Part shown: piece by piece, positions 1 through 6,364 of the stretch | Layout of the letters: each line of letters starts with the position of its first letter | Position numbering within the stretch: position 1 is the stretch's first letter | Assembly (NCBI GenBank): GCA_900543715.1 | Contig: UQSX01000083.1 | Coordinates: 1 to 12,704 of the forward strand | DNA length: 12,704 bases | Direction: 5' to 3' | From: an uncultured Blautia sp. | GTDB taxonomy: Bacteria > Bacillota > Clostridia > Lachnospirales > Lachnospiraceae | Position numbers and translations under genes: made by a program | The notes under the pieces: model-generated | Told to the model about the DNA's origin: nothing | What the model saw: only the letters and a program-made list of their open reading frames with translations | Database searches by the model: none

Positions 1-1
1 C

Positions 2-163
2 CATGACCTGCCTTATTACTGGGCTATGTTTTTCTACTATGGGAACGGTTATTGGTGGAAAAGGGGTATTCCGGCGCAGCCAGAGGATATGGATGCCTAT
101 GAAGCTCTGGAAAATAAGATCATGGAGAAATATGACTTAAAGGAACCCTTTGAGTGGGAATAA
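2..163 (+). CDS. C-terminal end of an unrecognised protein (5' partial)
   Basis: An open frame enters from the left edge and runs 53 codons to a TAA at 161-163. The visible tail is rich in aromatic residues near its beginning (several Tyr and Trp in the first 20 residues) and acidic and charged toward the end, finishing in Glu-Trp-Glu. The next gene follows within about a dozen bases on the same strand, so this is probably the upstream member of the same operon. I do not recognise the family, and the start and total length lie outside the window. It looks soluble; no membrane segment is present in the visible part. Confidence 0.6.
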   Translation, partial: HDLPYYWAMFFYYGNGYWWKRGIPAQPEDMDAYEALENKIMEKYDLKEPFEWE

Positions 164-175
164 GAGGTGAAATTT

Positions 176-535
176 ATGTGGGAGAAGCAAATGTATGAGC
201 TGCTTGATAAACTGAGCCAAATCAATTATGAAGAACTCGATATAGACGATTTCTTAGATCAAAGAGACAGTGATCCTTTTGACAGTGAATGGGTCAGGGT
301 TTATCAGGCTCTCGAAGAACTGAAAAAGGGAAAAACAGTTGCTGATACCCGAGAAATAGAGAAGAAAGCATACATCACCGTCTACGAAAAATCGGAGAAT
401 GATGAGTTGGCAGGGTACATCTCTGACGACTTTGGACTGATTGCAGACAGCAAACGGCTGGGCTACTCGGACAAATGGCTGGAGAAGCTGATTTCCTGCT
501 ATGAAAATGCAAGGATACCTTGCGGGGAACTTTGA
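176..535 (+). CDS. Small acidic hypothetical protein
   Basis: This gene encodes 119 aa from the ATG at 176. I prefer that start because GAGGTG (164-169) lies 6 bases upstream; an in-frame GTG at 167 would add three residues but has no proper ribosome site. The N-terminal third is strongly acidic (Asp/Glu runs around residues 15-40), the middle has a short Lys-rich stretch, and the C-terminal half has a mixed alpha/beta look with no membrane segment or signal peptide. The next gene's ribosome site overlaps its end, so they are probably translationally linked. I do not recognise the family. By context (a row of small soluble proteins ending in a DUF4261-like protein) it could be an immunity-type protein, but that is inference only. 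Confidence 0.7.
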   Translation: MWEKQMYELLDKLSQINYEELDIDDFLDQRDSDPFDSEWVRVYQALEELKKGKTVADTREIEKKAYITVYEKSENDELAGYISDDFGLIADSKRLGYSDKWLEKLISCYENARIPCGEL

Positions 536-548
536 GGGAGGTATTGCC

Positions 549-1328
549 ATGGGACTTGATATTTACGCCGGAACACTGACCCGGTACTATGCTCACAATT
601 GGAAAACCGTTGTTCAGCAGTGGGCGGAGGAAAACGGATACGCCTTTAACCGGATCACGCCGGATGGAGAAGCTGCTGATAACGAGGAAGAAATGTCCCC
701 GGCTGAGATCCAGACGGCGGTGGAGAACTGGCGGGATCAGATCTTGAGCGCCATTTCTCAGCCGGGCCAGCCCCCCTACACTCCCTGGCCGGAGGACAAT
801 GAGAAGCCCTATTACACCGACAAGCCGGATTGGGATGCCTTCGGCGCTATGCTTCTGGTGGCCGCCTGCCATACATACGATGAGCCGGTGCCCCCCACTG
901 TGGAGAAGGACTGGAACTTCGGAGAGCATCCTCTGGTAGCCCGCCTTGGATCGGATGAGGAGCGGGTGTGGTCCCTGTTCCGTGGGGCAACCTGGTGGCT
1001 GCCTTTGGCGGATGCCTTCTTCTTTCAGGCGCCTCTGCCCACCGATGATCAGGTGATGATCGCCACCCTGGGCGGACTGCGGAAGGAGCTGGAGAAGCTG
1101 AACCAGCTGGCGTGGCAGGCCGATGAGGATACCATCCTTGATTGGGCAGACACGGAGGGATACCCGGTAGACGGAACCGTGGGCCCGAATGGACAGTATA
1201 GCAAGGCGGACATCCCGGAACACACCCAGTATGACACCCAATCCCTTGCCAAGTTTGCCTTCTCCATGTTCTGGCGTGCCATGCGGTTTGCCGAGGAACA
1301 GCAGGTGCCCATCCTGCTGGATTATTAA
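549..1328 (+). CDS. Conserved hypothetical protein beginning MGLDIY
   Basis: The product is 259 aa from the ATG at 549, which has a very strong ribosome site (AGGGAGGT, 535-542) 6 bases upstream. An in-frame ATG at 501 lies inside the preceding gene and has no such site. The protein is acidic and rich in Trp and Pro, with no signal peptide or membrane helix, so it is probably cytoplasmic. It begins MGLDIYAGTLTRYY and ends with a short hydrophobic tail. I have seen this kind of protein only as a conserved hypothetical in Firmicutes and know no function. Codon use is strongly G/C-ending (CTG, GGC, CGG), unlike the genes after 2300, suggesting a different origin. It is followed after 12 bases by the DUF4261-like gene, clearly one operon. 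Confidence 0.85.
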   Translation: MGLDIYAGTLTRYYAHNWKTVVQQWAEENGYAFNRITPDGEAADNEEEMSPAEIQTAVENWRDQILSAISQPGQPPYTPWPEDNEKPYYTDKPDWDAFGAMLLVAACHTYDEPVPPTVEKDWNFGEHPLVARLGSDEERVWSLFRGATWWLPLADAFFFQAPLPTDDQVMIATLGGLRKELEKLNQLAWQADEDTILDWADTEGYPVDGTVGPNGQYSKADIPEHTQYDTQSLAKFAFSMFWRAMRFAEEQQVPILLDY

Positions 1329-1340
1329 GGAGGAAACCAA

Positions 1341-2219
1341 ATGAGCAATAAAGTTTTCCAGCAAAACCTGGACGACAAAAAAGGTCCCCAGCCCGGAGGC
1401 CCCTATCTCATTCAGATGCTGTTCAAAGAGCCGGTAGAAATGCCGGATAAAGAAAAAATGACTGCCGTAATGGAGAAGCACATCGGATCAACCGAGTGTT
1501 TCTGTTATGATAAGAAAATGGCCGGCTTTGCCGCACAGGAGCATATTGCAGAGTTCAAGGACGGAAAATGCCCGGTGCAGCTGATGGTGATGAAATGCGA
1601 CAAGTTCAAGGGCAAAGGCTTTGATGCCTTCCTGATGAGCCAGATGTGGGATTGCCAGGAGGACCGGGAGCGGATCTTCCGGGAGTGCAAATATCAGGTG
1701 GTAGCCACCGATATGCTGGCTGCGGCGCTTCCGGCGCTGGAGCGTGCCAATCTGGATGCCGACTTTTTGGAGGCTCTGGCGGAGCTATACCCCACCTGTG
1801 AGGCATTCTATTTCCAGAACTGCGGCAAGCTGTTTCTGGCGGAGGATGTGCGTTCTCACCAGATTGAAGGCTCGGATCGGTTCATCCGCTTTGGCGTCAA
1901 TGTCCGCTTCTTTAACATTGAGGGCACCGAAGATATGCTCATCGACACGGTGGGCATGAGCACCCTGTTCCTGCCCGACCTCCAGTACCACTTCCACAAC
2001 ATGGACCCCAACTGGGTGGTAAACCACGCCTACAATGTGGCATCGTACATATTGGAGCATGATAACCCCATTCAGGATGGGGAAACCATAGACGGCGTGG
2101 CGGATGGCCAGATGTGCCGGGAGATCCAGTGGAAGTGCCAGTATGAGGACGCCCTGATCCAGCCGCCCAGAGGGGTGCTGGACATTAATATGGGAGAGTG
2201 TGCGTCTGGAATGCGTTAA
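1341..2219 (+). CDS. DUF4261-like protein
   Basis: The product is 292 aa with AAGGAGG (1326-1332) ahead of the ATG. The C-terminal part carries the pattern I associate with DUF4261: an Asp-Thr-x-Gly-Met-Ser-Thr-Leu segment followed by LPDLQYHFHNMDPN, then a helix of the type HAYNVASYILE and an acidic DGETIDG loop (about residues 200-255). The N-terminal ~160 residues look like a separate alpha/beta domain. DUF4261 has no established biochemical role that I can state; its members occur in accessory gene rows. No signal peptide or membrane segment is visible. It is the last gene of the GC-rich operon and runs into the bidirectional terminator at 2234-2288. Family assignment is from motif memory, not a search. 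Confidence 0.8.
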   Translation: MSNKVFQQNLDDKKGPQPGGPYLIQMLFKEPVEMPDKEKMTAVMEKHIGSTECFCYDKKMAGFAAQEHIAEFKDGKCPVQLMVMKCDKFKGKGFDAFLMSQMWDCQEDRERIFRECKYQVVATDMLAAALPALERANLDADFLEALAELYPTCEAFYFQNCGKLFLAEDVRSHQIEGSDRFIRFGVNVRFFNIEGTEDMLIDTVGMSTLFLPDLQYHFHNMDPNWVVNHAYNVASYILEHDNPIQDGETIDGVADGQMCREIQWKCQYEDALIQPPRGVLDINMGECASGMR

Positions 2220-2233
2220 TATAAAATGATGCC

Positions 2234-2288
2234 ATATAAAAAAGATAGTTGACATTATATCGTAAAATGACAGCTATCTTTTTTATAT
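2234..2288. terminator. Bidirectional rho-independent terminator
   Basis: A perfect 15-bp inverted repeat, ATATAAAAAAGATAG (2234-2248) and CTATCTTTTTTATAT (2274-2288), has a 25-base loop; three further bases on each side of the loop can pair (one G-T). The arms carry A6 and T6 runs, so either strand gives a hairpin ending in U residues. It sits exactly between the end of the rightward DUF4261-like gene (2219) and the end of the leftward operon (2300), which fits a shared terminator. Confidence 0.85.
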
Positions 2289-2299
2289 AAGGGTTTTGG

Positions 2300-2581
2300 T
2301 TAAGATTTTCGTTCTACAAACCACCGGCCTATATAAGCTCCCGTTAAATTTGTACTGCGTTCAAAAAAGAGATGGCTTTGCTTTCCGTTTACCAAAATTG
2401 TATAACAGTCGCCCTGACCTCCAGCTTTCCTTGCGACAGAGGGTTTCACATTCAAAATGCGGTCAATTGTATAAGGTGTTCCGTCTTCCCAGGTAAGTTC
2501 TTCTGGAAGCATCTTTCCGTCTGGAAGGAAGGCTGCTCTTACGTTTACATAAACTTTGCAGTCTGTCTGAACACCGATCAT
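2300..2581 (-). CDS. Small conserved protein of the polymerase cassette
   Basis: This encodes 93 aa with an ideal ribosome site: AAGGAGG reads on the minus strand 9 bases before the ATG (2579-2581). The protein has a predicted beta-rich N-terminal half (IGVQTDCKVYVNVRAAF), a WEDGTPYTID turn, a Gly-rich KAGGQGDCYTI segment and a basic, aromatic C-terminus ending near GRWFVERKS. There is no membrane segment. I believe proteins like this recur beside Y-family polymerase genes in clostridial mobile elements, but I know no function. It is the last gene of the leftward operon starting at the XRE repressor and ends just before the shared terminator. The upstream frame overlaps its first 119 bases, discussed in that entry. 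Confidence 0.8.
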   Translation of the reverse strand: MIGVQTDCKVYVNVRAAFLPDGKMLPEELTWEDGTPYTIDRILNVKPSVARKAGGQGDCYTILVNGKQSHLFFERSTNLTGAYIGRWFVERKS

Positions 2582-3047
2582 ATAGTTCTACCTCCTTAAA
2601 AAGTTTTTTAACTTCTTCCAGTTCTTCCTCAAGTGTAGATGCATCGGAATGGAAAATGAGATGCGCTTCATCCTTTGTCCATCCGCATAGCAGATAATCA
2701 CCGGTATGTGCTAGCTCAGAGGTATAGTAAAAATATTGCTGCTTATCTAATTGACAGCAGAAATAGACACACCGGGTAAGAGGGGAGAGGACAGGAGATG
2801 GAGTAATAAGCTGATAGATGATAGTTGTCCCATTGTTGCAAAGTTCTTTTCTAAGGGAAAAATCGTTTTCCGTATATGGACAAATATAATCAGACTCTTC
2901 CTGATACATGGCATGGAACAAGTCAAGGTATAGATCGGGGCCATTTTTTTCAAGATCCTGGCAAAATGATTTTGGGGAAAGATAGAAAAAATGGGGGTTC
3001 CATTTATGTTCTACATAGTATATATCGCGGATAGTATCTTCGTTCAT
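2463..3047 (-). CDS. Hypothetical protein with possibly aberrant C-terminus
   Basis: The open frame is 194 aa; the ATG at 3045-3047 has AGGAGG 7 bases upstream. The first ~155 residues look like a genuine soluble protein with many aromatic residues (FFYLSP, YFYYTSELAHTGDYLLCGW) and an acidic helix (LEEELEEVKKLF). After that the frame continues past the downstream gene's ribosome site and 119 bases into it, giving a basic, Ser/Arg-rich tail that resembles out-of-frame translation. Both other frames meet a stop right at that ribosome site (TAA or TAG), so a one-base change in the A6-C-T5 tract nearby would give a normal end of about 155 aa. I do not recognise the family. It lies between the ImmA-like protease and the small protein, in one leftward operon. 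Confidence 0.7.
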   Translation of the reverse strand: MNEDTIRDIYYVEHKWNPHFFYLSPKSFCQDLEKNGPDLYLDLFHAMYQEESDYICPYTENDFSLRKELCNNGTTIIYQLITPSPVLSPLTRCVYFCCQLDKQQYFYYTSELAHTGDYLLCGWTKDEAHLIFHSDASTLEEELEEVKKLFKEVELYDRCSDRLQSLCKRKSSLPSRRKDASRRTYLGRRNTLYN

Positions 3048-3058
3048 CAGTAGTCCTC

Positions 3059-3580
3059 CTATTCAATTGTTTTCAGAAAATTCCCATGTGATACGATGGG
3101 AGACTCCAGTTTATAACCTTTACGTTTCATGACACGAAATTTAAAGTCCAGTAATTCTGCTGGTACATAAAGAGCTTTGGCTGCCTGAAAGAAAAACTGG
3201 TCTTCGTTTAATGCATTTAATACGCAGTCATCAGATAACAGCAGTTCGGCAGCAAAGAGATTTGCTTCATATTCCTGCCGATCTGTATCGTCAAATAGTG
3301 TAAATTCATGAAATGCAGCTGTTATGTTTGCATGAAGCACGGAATGAGCAATTTCATGAGCCAGTATGACCCGTTGAATCACTTCCGGCAAATCGCTGTT
3401 GATTGTGATATGTTTGATTCTGCGGTGCTGAACATAAAATCCTTTGCAGCACCCCTTATATCTTCCCATCGGTTTTAATACCACGATAATTTTCATTGCC
3501 TGTGCCAGACGGAATGGATCCGATTCACCATATTTTTTCTGGATCCGTCTGACTTCTTCAGATATGGATTGAATAGTCAA
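3059..3580 (-). CDS. immA: ImmA/IrrE-family metalloprotease
   Basis: The product is 173 aa. It carries the zinc-protease signature HEIAH at residues 75-79 (His75, Glu76, His79) and the downstream ligand helix EYEANLFAAELL, where Glu105 is the expected third zinc ligand; both are characteristic of the ImmA/IrrE (COG2856) family. In ICEBs1, ImmA cleaves the XRE repressor ImmR after DNA damage; here the XRE gene lies directly upstream in the same operon, the immR-immA arrangement. The start is a TTG (3578-3580) with AAAGGAGG eight bases upstream on the minus strand; the next Met in frame is residue 29 and would remove a conserved helix. The stop TAG lies inside the next gene's ribosome region, indicating tight coupling. 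The gene symbol is by family analogy. Confidence 0.92.
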   Translation of the reverse strand: MTIQSISEEVRRIQKKYGESDPFRLAQAMKIIVVLKPMGRYKGCCKGFYVQHRRIKHITINSDLPEVIQRVILAHEIAHSVLHANITAAFHEFTLFDDTDRQEYEANLFAAELLLSDDCVLNALNEDQFFFQAAKALYVPAELLDFKFRVMKRKGYKLESPIVSHGNFLKTIE

Positions 3581-3618
3581 AACAGCTCCCTCCTTTCGGA
3601 CTATATTACGGGAGAAGA

Positions 3619-4056
3619 TTATTGTGGATTTTTCTTTTTGCCAAAGGTTTTTCTGGCTGCTTTTTTACAGTCATAGTATGCTTCGGCAACTGCCTGAAAA
3701 TAAGCATCTTTTGCTTCTTCGCTTAGAGTGCCTCCTGCAAAAAGAGCTGTGTTCTCAGCCAGCATTTTTTGTAGATCCAATGCCTCTCTGGTTCCGCTTT
3801 TTTTTCTCATATCTTCTACATATTCCATGCGGTCTAAACCATAAGATGGATCCTCTATGTTATCGTTTTGCAGATACTCGGTTGATACCTCCAGTGCCTT
3901 TGCCAGCTTATAAAGCTGTGCCTGGTATGGTTTTCTTTCTCCTAATTCATAAGAAGTAATTGTTCGGATACCCATTCCGGCTTTTTCTGCTAATTGTTTC
4001 TGACTTAATCCAAGATTTCCACGTTGTTCTTTAACTTTAGCACCAAAAGATTTCAT
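3619..4056 (-). CDS. XRE-family (HTH_3) repressor, ImmR-like
   Basis: The product is 145 aa. Residues about 5-60 form a Cro/C1-type helix-turn-helix: a helix ending LGLSQKQLAEKAGM, the turn and recognition helix GIRTITSYELGERKP, then the LYKLAKALEVSTEYL helix. The C-terminal ~80 residues are helical and charged with a basic Lys-rich tail; there is no LexA/S24 autocleavage domain, which fits inactivation by the ImmA-like protease encoded next. The ATG (4054-4056) has GGAGG six bases upstream. It is divergent from the polymerase gene and the intervening 200 bases hold repeated heptamers that are its likely operators. Its target being the polymerase promoter is inferred from that layout. Probably autoregulated. 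Confidence 0.92.
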   Translation of the reverse strand: MKSFGAKVKEQRGNLGLSQKQLAEKAGMGIRTITSYELGERKPYQAQLYKLAKALEVSTEYLQNDNIEDPSYGLDRMEYVEDMRKKSGTREALDLQKMLAENTALFAGGTLSEEAKDAYFQAVAEAYYDCKKAARKTFGKKKNPQ

Positions 4057-4076
4057 GTCAGACCTCCATTCGTTTT

Positions 4077-4229
4077 AGTGTGCGTAAACTTGCTAACTGT
4101 GCTATTGACAAGTGTGCATGTAGTTGCTAATATTTGAATTAGCAAGGATTAGCAAGTATCAGTGACTATATGCACATTATAATAGTGAGTGTGCAAGCTG
4201 TCAAGAATAAGTGTGCTAATAATTGCTAG
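4077..4229. promoter_or_regulatory. Operator cluster: repeated AGTGTGC and TTGCTAA elements
   Basis: AGTGTGC occurs at 4077, 4111, 4188 and 4210. In three of the four copies it is followed after exactly six bases by TTGCTAA or TTGCTAG (4090-4096, 4124-4130, 4223-4229), giving a 20-bp composite unit repeated three times in the same orientation. The inverse TTAGCAA occurs at 4139-4145 and 4149-4155, so 4124-4145 is also a perfect 7-bp inverted repeat with an 8-bp spacer. The cluster lies between the divergent XRE and polymerase genes and overlaps the promoter at 4105-4133. The XRE protein is the obvious candidate ligand. Which arrangement is the real site cannot be told from sequence. Confidence 0.75.
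4105..4133 (+). promoter_or_regulatory. Sigma-A promoter of the polymerase operon
   Basis: A perfect -35 box TTGACA (4105-4110) is followed after 17 bases by TAATAT (4128-4133), which overlaps the second TTGCTAA heptamer, so a repressor bound there would block the polymerase. A second, isolated TATAAT (4178-4183) lacks a recognisable -35. No equally good promoter is visible for the leftward XRE operon; TTGTCA on the minus strand (4106-4111) overlaps this -35 but has only a weak -10 partner. Confidence 0.6.
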
Positions 4230-4254
4230 AAAAAATTGGAAGAGGGTACAGAAT

Positions 4255-5493
4255 ATGAATCGGACAATCCTTCATAGTGATATGAACTGTTTTTATGCTT
4301 CTGTAGAAATGATGCTGAACCCAGAGCTACAGGGAAAAGCAGTAGCAGTGTGCGGGTCCACAGAAAACCGTCATGGAATTGTTCTTGCAAAATCAGAGAA
4401 AGCGAAACAAGCAGGAATAAAAACAGGGATGGTTAACTGGGAGGCAAAACGACTTTGTCCGGATTTGATTTTGGTTCCACCCCAGTATGAACAGTATTTA
4501 AAATATTCCAACATGGCAAGAGAGATTTATCAGGAATATACAGACCTGGTAGAGCCTTACGGAATGGACGAGTGCTTTTTGGATGTGACAGCAAGTCAGG
4601 TTCTTTATGGTTCTGGAAAAGAAATTGCAGACCAGATTCGCTGCAGGATGAAGAATGAACTGGGATTGACTGTTAGTATAGGAATTTCATTCAATAAAAT
4701 ATTTGCAAAACTGGGAAGTGATATGAAGAAGCCGGATGCCATAACTAGCATTGAAGAATCAGAATGGAAACAAAAGGTTTGGCCGCTTCGGGTATCGGAA
4801 TTATTATTCTGTGGCCGCTCAACTACAAAGAAGCTGGAGCAAGTTGGAATTTATACGATAGGAGATCTGGCAGAAATGGATCATGATTATGTGAACCAGC
4901 TTCTTGGTAAAAATGGGCTGATGCTGTGGTCATATGCAAATGGTCTGGATGATAGTCCGGTAATGGAGAAGGACTTTGTGTCTCCGATGAAAAGTGTGGG
5001 GCATGGAATTACTTGTACAGCAGATCTTAAAACAGAAGAGGAGGTCTGGAAGGTTATTCTGGAATTATGCCAGGACATAGGACATCGATTAAGGATTCAT
5101 GGATTGAAAGCACAGGGGGTTCAGATAGCGATTCGCAATCAGGAATTATTTACAAGGCAGTATCAAGGTCAACTTTCCCTTCCGACGATAGTGCCTTTGG
5201 AAATTGCAAAACTGGCGAGGGAACTATTTCAGAGAAATTATGATTGGAAGGAACCTGTGCGTTCGGTAACTGTTCGTGCAATCAACTTGGTATCAGCAAA
5301 AGAACCGGAGCAAATCTGTTTGTTTTCGGATCCAATCCGGCTTGAGAAAGAAGAAAAATTATTTCTGGCGATTGAGGAAACTCGGCGGCGATTTGGAAAA
5401 AGGGCTATCTATCCAGCGGCCTTGATGAAGGATCTGAAGATGCCGGAATATCGAGATCATGGTTTGATTATGCCGGGAGTTATGAACCGGTAA
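4255..5493 (+). CDS. dinB: Y-family translesion DNA polymerase (UvrX/DinB-like)
   Basis: The product is 412 aa from the ATG at 4255, with AGAGGG (4241-4246) eight bases upstream; an in-frame GTG at 4189 lies in the operator region without a ribosome site. Family features are clear: Asp9 in HSDMNCFYASVE with Tyr14 at the steric-gate position, Asp105-Glu106 in YGMDECFLD (metal ligands), the SIGISFNKIFAKLGSDMKKP segment (141-160), helix-hairpin-helix around 180-215, and a little-finger domain from about 240. QICLF at 353-357 is a good beta-clamp binding motif. These enzymes bypass lesions with low fidelity. It most resembles the plasmid/phage UvrX-YqjW group of Firmicutes, so the symbol is generic. 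It heads an operon divergent from the XRE/ImmA genes, implying damage induction. Confidence 0.93.
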   Translation: MNRTILHSDMNCFYASVEMMLNPELQGKAVAVCGSTENRHGIVLAKSEKAKQAGIKTGMVNWEAKRLCPDLILVPPQYEQYLKYSNMAREIYQEYTDLVEPYGMDECFLDVTASQVLYGSGKEIADQIRCRMKNELGLTVSIGISFNKIFAKLGSDMKKPDAITSIEESEWKQKVWPLRVSELLFCGRSTTKKLEQVGIYTIGDLAEMDHDYVNQLLGKNGLMLWSYANGLDDSPVMEKDFVSPMKSVGHGITCTADLKTEEEVWKVILELCQDIGHRLRIHGLKAQGVQIAIRNQELFTRQYQGQLSLPTIVPLEIAKLARELFQRNYDWKEPVRSVTVRAINLVSAKEPEQICLFSDPIRLEKEEKLFLAIEETRRRFGKRAIYPAALMKDLKMPEYRDHGLIMPGVMNR

Positions 5494-5507
5494 GATAGGA
5501 GGGGCTT

Positions 5508-6050
5508 ATGGGACGGAAAAACTCATTGGCAAAAAACAGTATTCAGATGCTGTGTGTGATGCAGCATCTGGATGAACAAAATTTATATGAAAGGTCAAAA
5601 TTGTTATTATCTATTTATCGAAATGTATGCTGGACGGCCTGTGACCGTGCTGCAATGCTTCGTGAAGAAGCAGAATATTGTTATGGTAGAGAACTGGAGG
5701 AGGGGCTTCTATATCTGAATGATTTTGCTCCTACTGTAGAGAGGGAAAAGTTTGAAGAAACAGTAAAAAGCCTGTTCCAGACCAAGTGGCTTGTGGAACT
5801 GGTAGACTCGGCCATGGTTAAAATGCGTGATTTTCCATATTCACCACAGCTTTATTTTGACATTGTGTTTAAGTGTTATTTAAGCCGGTTCCGATATACA
5901 GAGCCTGAATTACTGGAAACGCTTCGGATGGAAAGAAGCACATATTATGATAGAAAAAAGGAAGCAATTAAAATATTCGGTCTATCTCTTTGGGGGAGTG
6001 CTCTTCCTCAAATCAAACAGGCTTTGGAAGAACCGTTACTTTATGAATAG
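5508..6050 (+). CDS. ArpU/RinA-like phage-type regulator (tentative)
   Basis: The product is 180 aa with AGGAGGGG just before the ATG, 14 bases after the polymerase stop. The N-terminal part is helical with clustered Tyr and Leu. The C-terminal region (about 125-165) has the layout of the small late-transcription regulators of Gram-positive phages: a helix ending in LLETLRMERSTYYDRKKEAI, which looks like a recognition helix, followed by IFGLSLWG, the Leu-Trp-Gly ending common in ArpU/RinA-type proteins. From this I infer a DNA-binding transcription factor. A possible target is the phased AGTCCGAC array at 6272-6313, but nothing shows this directly. Alternative: an unrelated helical protein with a chance HTH look. 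Confidence 0.75.
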   Translation: MGRKNSLAKNSIQMLCVMQHLDEQNLYERSKLLLSIYRNVCWTACDRAAMLREEAEYCYGRELEEGLLYLNDFAPTVEREKFEETVKSLFQTKWLVELVDSAMVKMRDFPYSPQLYFDIVFKCYLSRFRYTEPELLETLRMERSTYYDRKKEAIKIFGLSLWGSALPQIKQALEEPLLYE

Positions 6051-6065
6051 AGGAGAGGTGGTTTT

Positions 6066-6269
6066 ATGAGCAACAAAAAGAAAATGGAAGTTTTGTATTT
6101 TGTTGAGCAATACATAAAAAGGTATGGATATCCGCCTACTGTACGGGATATCGGAAAAGGTTTAGGGTATCGTTCCCCATCAACTGTGCATGGTTATCTT
6201 CGGCAATTGAAGGAAGAACATCTGATTGAAAGTGACGGAAGCAAACCGAGAACGCTTCATATCAATTAA
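6066..6269 (+). CDS. Stand-alone LexA-type DNA-binding domain
   Basis: The product is 67 aa with a GGAGAGGTGG ribosome site, 16 bases after the previous stop. The whole protein matches the N-terminal winged helix of LexA: an initial helix, RYGYPPTVRDIGKGLGYRSP, the recognition helix with Ser-Thr-Val-His-Gly-Tyr, LRQLKEEHLIE, and the wing ending KPRTLHIN. The LexA linker, cleavage site (Ala-Gly) and Ser/Lys S24 protease domain are absent and the stop codon is clean, with no protease-domain remnant downstream. It therefore cannot self-cleave and lacks the usual dimerisation domain. It may bind DNA weakly, compete at LexA or related sites, or need a partner. It is the third gene of the polymerase operon. 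Confidence 0.88.
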   Translation: MSNKKKMEVLYFVEQYIKRYGYPPTVRDIGKGLGYRSPSTVHGYLRQLKEEHLIESDGSKPRTLHIN

Positions 6270-6271
6270 AT

Positions 6272-6313
6272 AGTCCGACTAAAGTCCGACAAGAGTCCTA
6301 CTGAAAGTCCGAC
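6272..6313. repeat. Helically phased AGTCCGAC direct repeats
   Basis: Four direct copies: AGTCCGAC at 6272-6279, 6283-6290 and 6306-6313, and AGTCCTAC at 6294-6301. Start-to-start spacing is 11, 11 and 12 bp, close to one helical turn, so all copies face the same side of the DNA. They begin two bases after the LexA-like gene and end nine bases before an extended -10 box. This is the geometry of an activator or repressor array. A single 7/8 match (AGTCCGCC) lies at 6531-6538. Confidence 0.7.
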
Positions 6314-6321
6314 TTCTCTCA

Positions 6322-6330
6322 TGTTATAGT
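6322..6330 (+). promoter_or_regulatory. Extended -10 promoter behind the AGTCCGAC array
   Basis: TG-T-TATAGT: an extended -10 (TG at 6322-6323, hexamer TATAGT at 6325-6330). The -35 position (about 6302-6307) overlaps the last repeat and has no match to TTGACA, so recruitment may depend on a protein bound to the array. The predicted start, about 6337, lies inside the inverted repeat 6331-6356. Only sequence matching supports this. Confidence 0.4.
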
Positions 6331-6356
6331 CAGTACACTGGATGGTCAGTGTGCTG
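6331..6356. repeat. 10-bp inverted repeat at the predicted start site
   Basis: CAGTACACTG (6331-6340) and CAGTGTGCTG (6347-6356) pair over all ten positions with one G-T, around a GATGGT loop. Directly after the -10 box, it could be an operator covering the transcription start, or the 5' hairpin of a short RNA if transcription starts earlier. Confidence 0.6.
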
Positions 6357-6364
6357 AGCGAGAA

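Noticed and set aside
375..1481. A 368-residue open frame on the minus strand
   Set aside because: It is antisense to two well-supported + strand genes with strong ribosome sites; its translation is low in protein-like features and it arises from the G/C-ending codons of those genes.
1785..2255. A 156-residue open frame on the minus strand
   Set aside because: It mirrors the DUF4261-like gene and crosses the terminator; it has no ribosome site.
2597..2608. Programmed -1 frameshift at the A6-C tract
   Set aside because: A-AAA-AAC is a slippery heptamer only in the other phase; here the codons read GTT-AAA-AAA-CTT, so the re-pairing does not fit, and no stimulatory structure is visible.
6272..6313. 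CRISPR array
   Set aside because: The repeated unit is 8 bp with 3-4 bp between copies, far too short for repeats and spacers; it fits a protein-binding array.
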